Shown in pieces: positions 59,506 through 64,000 of a stretch of 64,000 nucleotides of DNA. The notes under the pieces are model-generated. The model was given only the letters and a program-made list of their open reading frames with translations. It searched no databases and was not told the DNA's origin. The stretch is taken from assembly GCF_007830035.1 (NCBI RefSeq), contig NZ_VLKN01000002.1, positions 124,001 through 188,000 of the forward strand, in the 5' to 3' direction. The position numbers were made by a program, and so were the translations under genes. Source of the DNA: Luteimonas cucumeris (GTDB taxonomy: Bacteria; Pseudomonadota; Gammaproteobacteria; Xanthomonadales; Xanthomonadaceae). Within the stretch, counting starts at the first letter, position 1. Each line of letters begins with the position of its first letter.

Positions 59506-60639
59506 ATGACCCATATTTCCGACCTCGACACGCCCGCGGCCCTGGTCGATGTCCCCCGCATGCAGGGCAACATCGACCGCATGCAGGCACGCATGGACAG
59601 GCTGGGCGTGAGGTTCCGCCCGCACGTCAAGACGAGCAAATGCCTGCCGGTGGTCCAGGCCCAGCTCGACGCCGGCGCGCGGGGCATCACCGTGTCCACG
59701 CTGAAGGAAGCCGAGGAATTCTTCGACGCCGGCATCGACGACATTCTCTATGCGGTGTGCATTGCCCCGGCCCGATTGCCCAGGGCACTCGCGCTGCAAC
59801 GGAGGGGCTGCGACCTGAAGCTGGTCACTGACAGCGTCGCCGGCGCGGAGGCGATCGCCCGCTTCGGCAAGGCGCATGGCGAGGTGTTCGAGGCCTGGAT
59901 CGAAATCGACACGGACGGGAACCGGTCCGGCATTCCGCCCGAGGGGGATGCGTTGCTCGCAGTCGGGCGCGCGCTGCACGACGGCGGCGCGCGCCTCGGC
60001 GGCGTCATGGCACATGCCGGGTCGAGTTACGACCACGATCGGCCCGAAGCGCTGCGGGCGGCCGCCGAGCAGGAACGCCACGGCACGGTCCGCGCCGCCG
60101 AGCGTCTGCGCCAGGCGGGCCTGCCCTGCCCCGTCGTGAGCGTTGGATCGACGCCGACCGCGTTGTCGGCGCAGGCGCTCGACGGCGTGACCGAAGTGCG
60201 CGCGGGCGTCTATGTGTTCTTCGACCTGGTCATGCTCAACGTAGGCGTGTGCACGATGGACGAGATCGCGCTCTCGGTGCTCACCACGGTCATCGGCCAC
60301 CAGCCGGAGAAGGGCTGGGCCATCGTGGATGCCGGATGGATGGCCATGAGCCGCGACCGCGGCACGCAGAAACAGAAGCACGACTTCGGCTACGGCCAGG
60401 TGTGCATGGAGGACGGGACACCCATCGCGGGCTACGTCATGGACAGCGCCAACCAGGAGCACGGCATCCTCTGCCATGCCGATAGCATCGACCACGGCAT
60501 CACCGAACGCTTCCCCGTCGGCACGCGCCTGCGCATCCTGCCGAACCACGCCTGCGCGACGGCCGCGCAGCACCCGGAGTACCACGCCATCTTTCCCGGC
60601 GACGAGGTCCGGACCTGGCCGCGTTTCTACGGGTGGTGA
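59506..60639 (+). CDS. D-threonine aldolase / DSD1-like PLP enzyme
   Basis: 377-residue enzyme of the alanine racemase-fold group (fold III PLP). The PLP-binding Lys42 is in RFRPHVKTSKC. GITVSTLKEAEEF, WIEIDTDGNRSGIP and VSVGSTPTALS line the cofactor site. The C-terminal D-serine dehydratase-like domain contains LPNHACATAA, with the His/Cys pair that binds zinc in this family. Enzymes of this group cleave D-threonine or dehydrate D-serine or D-threonine. Start: ATG at 59506. It is near a D-aminoacylase-like lipoprotein gene, divergent from it with the small gene between. Confidence 0.92.
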   Translation: MTHISDLDTPAALVDVPRMQGNIDRMQARMDRLGVRFRPHVKTSKCLPVVQAQLDAGARGITVSTLKEAEEFFDAGIDDILYAVCIAPARLPRALALQRRGCDLKLVTDSVAGAEAIARFGKAHGEVFEAWIEIDTDGNRSGIPPEGDALLAVGRALHDGGARLGGVMAHAGSSYDHDRPEALRAAAEQERHGTVRAAERLRQAGLPCPVVSVGSTPTALSAQALDGVTEVRAGVYVFFDLVMLNVGVCTMDEIALSVLTTVIGHQPEKGWAIVDAGWMAMSRDRGTQKQKHDFGYGQVCMEDGTPIAGYVMDSANQEHGILCHADSIDHGITERFPVGTRLRILPNHACATAAQHPEYHAIFPGDEVRTWPRFYGW

Positions 60640-61113
60640 GGTGTTGGCCGGAAGCCAGCCTGGGCCGGTTGTCGGGACAAGGACCGTAGGCTGGGTTGGG
60701 CCGTAGGCTGGGTTGGCTCCACCAACCCAGCATCCGAGGCCGTCATGTGCTGGGTTGATGAAGCCAACCCAGCCTACGCTGCCGAAAATGCGGCAGCGAC
60801 GGCACAAAAAGCGCCAACGGAAGGCGAATCGATCCCAGTCTGCGGCCCGGAAAGCGCCGACGCTGACGAAAAAAGCGCCGGCGCTGGCGCGATAAGTGCC
60901 GACGGCGGCGCGGAATGTGCCAACGGAGGCGCTTTTCGCATTGAACCCAAGCCGGGAAAGTGCCGTGCGTGACGCTTTTTTCGCCAGCGACGGCGCTTTT
61001 TGTGCCGGCGCAGGCGCAAAAAGCGCCGACGGAAGGACGGAAAGCCGCTCGGGAGCGGCTTTCCGGGTGAAGCGCGGCGCACAAAGCGCCGGTGGTGGCG
61101 CTAAATGTGCCGA
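60640..61113. other. Repeat-rich spacer
   Basis: 474 bp between the aldolase-like gene and the helical-protein gene. It holds a family B element with a doubled left end (60686-60777) followed by most of the 21-bp tandem array (60784-61132). ORFs through the array on both strands are short or repetitive and no gene is annotated here. Confidence 0.75.
60686..60777 (+). repeat. REP family B, full copy with doubled left end
   Basis: GTAGGCTGGGTTGGG is followed by a second GTAGGCTGGGTTGG at 60703, then CTCCACCAACCCAGC, a spacer, TGCTGGGTTGATGAAG and CCAACCCAGCCTAC. It is the best family B copy, with an extra left arm suggesting slippage or a nested insertion. Confidence 0.8.
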
Positions 61114-61132
61114 TCAGGACGCCGACGGCGGC
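60784..61132 (+). repeat. 21-bp tandem repeat array (about 16-17 units)
   Basis: Unit boundaries recur every 21 bases with consensus close to GCNNAAAGCGCCGACGGNGGC. Examples are CAAAAAGCGCCAACGGAAGGC, GAAAAAAGCGCCGGCGCTGGC and GCGATAAGTGCCGACGGCGGC written here without their neighbours. About twelve units keep exactly 21 bases; a few have 19, 22 or 23. Each unit has a weak internal dyad (AGCGCC/GGCGCT). The array ends inside the 3' end of the minus-strand gene at 61114. Confidence 0.85.
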
Positions 61133-61584
61133 ACGGTCGGCGGGCGGGTCTTGTTGAATCGCCCCGAGAGTTCCCTGCGCAGCGCTTCAAGGCCCTGGTT
61201 GCGCCCGGCGACCTTCAGCAGCGCATAGCCCTCCAGCGCCAGCGACATCACGTCGCTGCCCAGCGCCGTTTCCGAATCCTCGGCGCGCTCGGCCAGTTTC
61301 TTCAGCCGCTGCAGGCGCGGACGCAGGCGATCCAGCGCCGCCAGATCCTCGACGGCGCCGGCCACGCCGATGCTGGCCGGCACCACCTGCGGGTTCTGCA
61401 CCAGCACGCCCAGCGTCTGCCGGCAGAACTGCTCCGACTTGGCGCCCATCCGGTTCAATCCTTTGCGCTCGTCGCCGTCCAGTGCGACCAGATGCGCGAA
61501 GGCGTCTTCCAGCAGCGTCAACGCCTGGTCCGCCGCCGCCAGCTGCTCGTCGGTGAGGGTGAGGGAAATGAGGTTCTGCGACAT
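61114..61584 (-). CDS. Hypothetical helical protein
   Basis: 156-residue cytosolic all-helical protein with no signal: LTDEQLAAADQALTLLEDAFAHLVAL, RMGAKSEQFCRQTLGVLVQNPQ and a C-terminal ALGSDVMSLALEGYALLKVAGRNQG. The last segment resembles the protein at 18138-18572, so they may belong to one unnamed family; similar ORFs with KSEQFCRQ-like motifs occur in many proteobacteria. The ATG at 61584 has GGAGA upstream. Its last dozen codons (RPPTVPPSAS) lie in the 21-bp array, suggesting the array extended the original C-terminus. Confidence 0.82.
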   Translation of the reverse strand: MSQNLISLTLTDEQLAAADQALTLLEDAFAHLVALDGDERKGLNRMGAKSEQFCRQTLGVLVQNPQVVPASIGVAGAVEDLAALDRLRPRLQRLKKLAERAEDSETALGSDVMSLALEGYALLKVAGRNQGLEALRRELSGRFNKTRPPTVPPSAS

Positions 61585-61710
61585 CTGCAATCTCCATATG
61601 CATGAGTGAGCCCGGGCGGTCGCCTCGGGCGATGCAAAGGATCGGAGATCATGACCGGCCGCGCCGTCGGCGCATCGCGCGCCCACGCGTAGGAATTTCC
61701 TGAGATGGAG

Positions 61711-61796
61711 GTATGGCGGAACCCCCGAAGGAGATTCCGCCGATGCCCTCTCGCCGACCGGCAAAGGCGGAATCCGCTGCGCGGGTTCCGCCCTGC
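61711..61796 (+). repeat. GTAG-type REP, family C copy 2
   Basis: GTATGGCGGAACC (GTAG changed to GTAT), CCCGAAGGAGATTCCGCC, CTCTCGCCGACCGGC, then GGCGGAATCCGCTGCGCGGG-TTCCGCC and CCTGC. It is the same element as at 52778, with diverged ends. Confidence 0.72.
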
Positions 61797-61804
61797 GAAT
61801 GGCC

Positions 61805-62056
61805 TTACGGGACTTCGCAGGTCCAGATCGAAGACGCGGACCAGTAATTGTTCCGGCTGATGTGCGTGTACACCTCTTCGAGCGGCGTGCCTGCCTGCGC
61901 CTCGCACTTGGCGATGGCGTCGGCGCGGGCCATTTCCATCGCAAGGCCGGGGTCGTAGCTCAGGCCACTGCCGCTGACGTGAACCACAGCGGCCAGGGCC
62001 GAACCAGTGACACTCAACAGAAACGCCATAGCGATGGCGGCGGATCGCATCTTCAT
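61805..62056 (-). CDS. Small exported hypothetical protein
   Basis: 83 residues with a signal peptide (AAIAMAFLLSVTGSALA). The mature part of about 60 residues contains HVSGSGLSYDPGLAMEMARADAIAKCEAQAG and ends WSASSIWTCEVP; the two Cys could form a disulfide. The acid-rich helix DAIAKCEAQAG resembles small periplasmic proteins that are typically poorly annotated. The ATG at 62056 has GGGAGAGAAG upstream. It is the last gene before the repeat-rich region preceding the porin. No named family recognised. Confidence 0.7.
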   Translation of the reverse strand: MKMRSAAIAMAFLLSVTGSALAAVVHVSGSGLSYDPGLAMEMARADAIAKCEAQAGTPLEEVYTHISRNNYWSASSIWTCEVP

Positions 62057-62301
62057 CTCTTCTCTCCCTTGGCGGTGGATCGAACGGATGCATTCGAGCA
62101 CGCGCCACGGAGGCGATCGTGAAAATCAGGTAAGGCGCGTGTAAATCGAACGACTGCGACCCGCTACCGATGGCGAAGATGTGAGCGCTGTCTCGTTACA
62201 TCCTGCATTACATGCGTGGACGCGAAACGCGGTTCGCGTCATGGCCGTTGCACGCGGATTCGCGTTTTCCGGCTCGACCACCACTTCAAGACGCTGATCG
62301 C

Positions 62302-62391
62302 GTAGGGCGCATTAGTCGAAGGCGTAATGCGCCGCATGCAACAACCTCCGGATAGTCATGCGGCGCAATGCCTTCGGTTATTGCGCCCTAC
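62302..62391 (+). repeat. REP family A, full copy next to RAYT remnant
   Basis: GTAGGGCGCATTAGTCGAAGG, CGTAATGCGCC, ...GATAGTCATGCGG, GGCGCAATGCCTTCGG and TTATTGCGCCCTAC. One C is missing from the usual GCCCTTCGG loop. It directly precedes the transposase C-terminal fragment. Confidence 0.92.
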
Positions 62392-62396
62392 GCGGG

Positions 62397-62591
62397 CTGG
62401 TGAGGGAAAGCGTGGATGCCGCCGAAACGGATGCGATCCGCCTGCACGTGCAGCGCCAGCACCTCTACGGCCCGGACCGGTTCCGCACGGCGATCGAAGC
62501 GCAGCTGGGACGGGCTGTCGGACCGGGGAAGACGGGTCGGCCGAGGAAAGCATCCTCGCCGCTCAGCGAGGCGTGGGAAAGTCGAACCTGA
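62397..62591 (+). pseudogene. RAYT (REP-associated tyrosine transposase) C-terminal remnant
   Basis: The frame reads LVRESVDAAETDAIRLHVQRQ, HLYGPDRFRTAIEAQLGRAVGP and GKTGRPRKASSPLSEAWESRT, then stops. The HVQRQHLYG...AIEAQLGR...GRPRK order is the usual C-terminal tail of COG1943 Y1 transposases that mobilise REP elements. The catalytic HUH and Tyr domain is missing, and the fragment begins right at the end of a REP copy. The trailing AACCTGACCCCTGTTT is typical after such genes. Confidence 0.78.
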
Positions 62592-62621
62592 CCCCTGTTT
62601 CACTTGGTCTAGACTCGCAGC

Positions 62622-63977
62622 ATGAACATTTTCCTGCGCCGCTTCGGCTACCTGCTCCTGCTCGCCTCCACGCCGGCCTTCGCCGACGACCATTCCCCGC
62701 TCGCCGGCCCGTCGCTGGACCGCAAGACCGGCACCGGCGTGGTGTATTTCGCGACCGGCAACGACAGGCCCGGGCCGGGCGAGCGTTCGGCTTCCAGTGC
62801 AGTCGAGGACACGCTGGCGCGCGAGGACGGTATTCCGCAACCGGAAGCGACCCGCGGGCGCCTGCTGCCCGATTCGGACTTCAGCCTGTCGTGGACGAAC
62901 TTCCTCACCTCGCCCGTGGCCGGCGATGGCGACGATCGCGCCAGGCTGGGCGGCAAGTTCGACGGATACGCGACAATCGCCGGCACCGACATCGGCCTGT
63001 GGACGGGGCTGTCGGTCAATGCGCATGCGGAGTTCGGGTATGGCCGCACGGTCGAGCCGCAGGGAACGGGCATGCTTCTCCCGGTCAATACCGCACTCGC
63101 CTTCCCCCGCCTCAACGATGAAGGCTTCGACCTGGCCCTGAACATCACCCAGCGTTTCGGCGACGCGTCGTTGACGGTGGGCAAGATCAACATGATCGAC
63201 AACGCGGGCAGCACGCCCATCGTCCGCAGCGATGGACGCGAAGGGTTCCAGAACATTGCCCTGGCGGCGCCACCGACCTTCACTACGCCGCCCTCGATCT
63301 TCGGCGCCCTGCTCAGGATCCCGACCACCGCCGGCCCCATCGTGACGCTCGGGATCTGGGACCCGCACACTGCGGTCCGGCGCGCCCTGCCCGACGACCT
63401 GTTCGGCGACGGCGTGAACGGGATGGCGATGCTGACCCAGCCGGTGAACGTCCGCGGCAAACGCGGCTTCCAGAGCCTGATGCTGTCCTGGACCACGGAA
63501 CGCGGCTTTGACCTCAATGACCTGCCTTACCTGTTCCTGCCGCCGGATAGCGATGTCCTGTTCCGGGAGGCACGCGGTGGCTACATCGCCCGCTACCAGT
63601 TCCAGCAGTTCATCTGGCAGGACCCGGACGATCCGTCACGCGGCGTGGGCGTCTTCGGACAACTGAGCTACGTCGATGACAACCCGCTGCCGGGCAACTG
63701 GAGCATGTCCCTGGGCATTACCGGCGATCCGCGGATCGCATCGCGTCCCGCCGACCGCTTCGGCGTCGCCTACTTCCGCACCTCGATGAGCGAAGTGCTG
63801 CGCGATGGCGTCGCACCGATCGTCAACCTCGGCGACGAACAGGGCATCGAAGCGTTCTACAGCTTCGCGATCGGAAACAACCTGGTCCTCACCGCCGACG
63901 CCCAGGTCATCGACCCGGCAGACCGCTCGCGCAGCACCGCCGCGTTCCTGGGCGCCCGCGCGCGGGTTACGTTCTGA
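62622..63977 (+). CDS. OprB-like carbohydrate-selective porin
   Basis: 451-residue outer-membrane porin. A signal peptide (FGYLLLLASTPAFA) is followed by a beta-rich barrel: SLSWTNFLTSPVAGDGDD, IAGTDIGLWTGLSVNAHAEFG, FDLALNITQRFGDASLTVGKINMIDN, MAMLTQPVNVRGKRGFQSLML and FGQLSYVDDNPLPGNWSMSLGITGDP in parts, and it ends with RARVTF, the terminal aromatic of outer-membrane proteins. The plan fits OprB/porin_O-type glucose-inducible porins. It is close to the right edge of the window and appears complete. Substrate unknown. Confidence 0.85.
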   Translation: MNIFLRRFGYLLLLASTPAFADDHSPLAGPSLDRKTGTGVVYFATGNDRPGPGERSASSAVEDTLAREDGIPQPEATRGRLLPDSDFSLSWTNFLTSPVAGDGDDRARLGGKFDGYATIAGTDIGLWTGLSVNAHAEFGYGRTVEPQGTGMLLPVNTALAFPRLNDEGFDLALNITQRFGDASLTVGKINMIDNAGSTPIVRSDGREGFQNIALAAPPTFTTPPSIFGALLRIPTTAGPIVTLGIWDPHTAVRRALPDDLFGDGVNGMAMLTQPVNVRGKRGFQSLMLSWTTERGFDLNDLPYLFLPPDSDVLFREARGGYIARYQFQQFIWQDPDDPSRGVGVFGQLSYVDDNPLPGNWSMSLGITGDPRIASRPADRFGVAYFRTSMSEVLRDGVAPIVNLGDEQGIEAFYSFAIGNNLVLTADAQVIDPADRSRSTAAFLGARARVTF

Positions 63978-64000
63978 GGATCGAACTAGGGGCGGGACTA

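Larger units (their letters stand above)
62057..62621. other. Repeat and transposase-remnant spacer
   Basis: 565 bp between the small exported gene and the porin gene. It holds a full REP family A copy (62302-62391) and immediately after it a RAYT C-terminal fragment (62397-62591). The stretch 62057-62301 shows nothing recognisable. The porin promoter is expected near the end. Confidence 0.7.

Noticed and set aside
60745-60972. Repetitive coding gene through the 21-bp array
   Set aside because: ORFs exist on both strands but none spans the array with a ribosome-binding site, and unit-length changes break every frame.
60784-61132. CRISPR array
   Set aside because: The repeat is 21 bp with no unique spacers of regular length; every base belongs to the repeating unit. 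No cas gene is near.

Overview
This 64 kb window is GC-rich chromosomal DNA, about two thirds G+C by eye. Gene content and codon use fit a free-living gammaproteobacterium of the Xanthomonadaceae (the Lysobacter / Luteimonas / Pseudoxanthomonas neighbourhood). This placement is an inference from a TonB receptor, OprB-type porin, pertactin-type autotransporter, many Tat and Sec exported enzymes, LytS/LytTR and ECF41 regulation, and dense GTAG-type REP repeats. No rRNA, tRNA, CRISPR array, intact IS element, prophage or replication origin was seen.

Layout. Positions 1-5000: a TonB-dependent siderophore receptor cut by the window edge, with a Fur-like dyad upstream, then an FMN reductase, a phytoene-dehydrogenase-type oxidoreductase, a RIO kinase and a GNAT acetyltransferase. 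5.2-14.5 kb: amino-acid permease, transglutaminase/TPR protein, GH18 lipoprotein, exported RidA, DksA-type zinc finger, a coupled DUF2388-DUF4105 pair, a membrane protein, a GST and a DUF4287 protein. 14.6-31.2 kb: exported hydrolases (amidohydrolase lipoprotein, class-C-like serine hydrolase, extensin-like protein, PLD lipoprotein, TPR/M23 peptidase, AHL-lactonase-like MBL enzyme) mixed with small stress or detoxification genes and a CDF transporter. 31.2-37.3 kb: a LytTR/LytS two-component pair, an ECF41 sigma factor with its carboxymuconolactone decarboxylase target, and an LD-carboxypeptidase. 37.6-49.3 kb: a large JAMM-like (DUF4329-type) protein, an M14 carboxypeptidase, a 2016-residue autotransporter and a TIR-domain protein. 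49.5-64 kb: single enzymes and regulators (solute-binding protein, P1 peptidase, AraC regulator, DHFR-like protein, D-aminoacylase, D-threonine-aldolase-like enzyme, porin) separated by repeat-rich spacers.

How parts work together. Most genes look like single transcription units. The clearest circuits are the ECF41 module, with two matching promoters (one in front of sigma, one inside the last codons of sigma driving the decarboxylase gene), the LytS/LytTR pair with an ATGA overlap, and the DUF2388/DUF4105 pair with a GTGA overlap.

The most striking non-coding signal is the repeat landscape. At least ten full copies and several fragments of one bipartite double-hairpin element start with GTAG and end with CTAC. 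Three further sequence families share that plan. The 3' remnant of a REP-associated tyrosine transposase (RAYT) lies directly beside one copy. A separate strict 21-bp tandem array (60784-61132) is unexplained. Other points worth checking are the TIR protein with a C-terminal beta-rich domain, the JAMM-like protein, and two genes interrupted by in-frame TGA codons.
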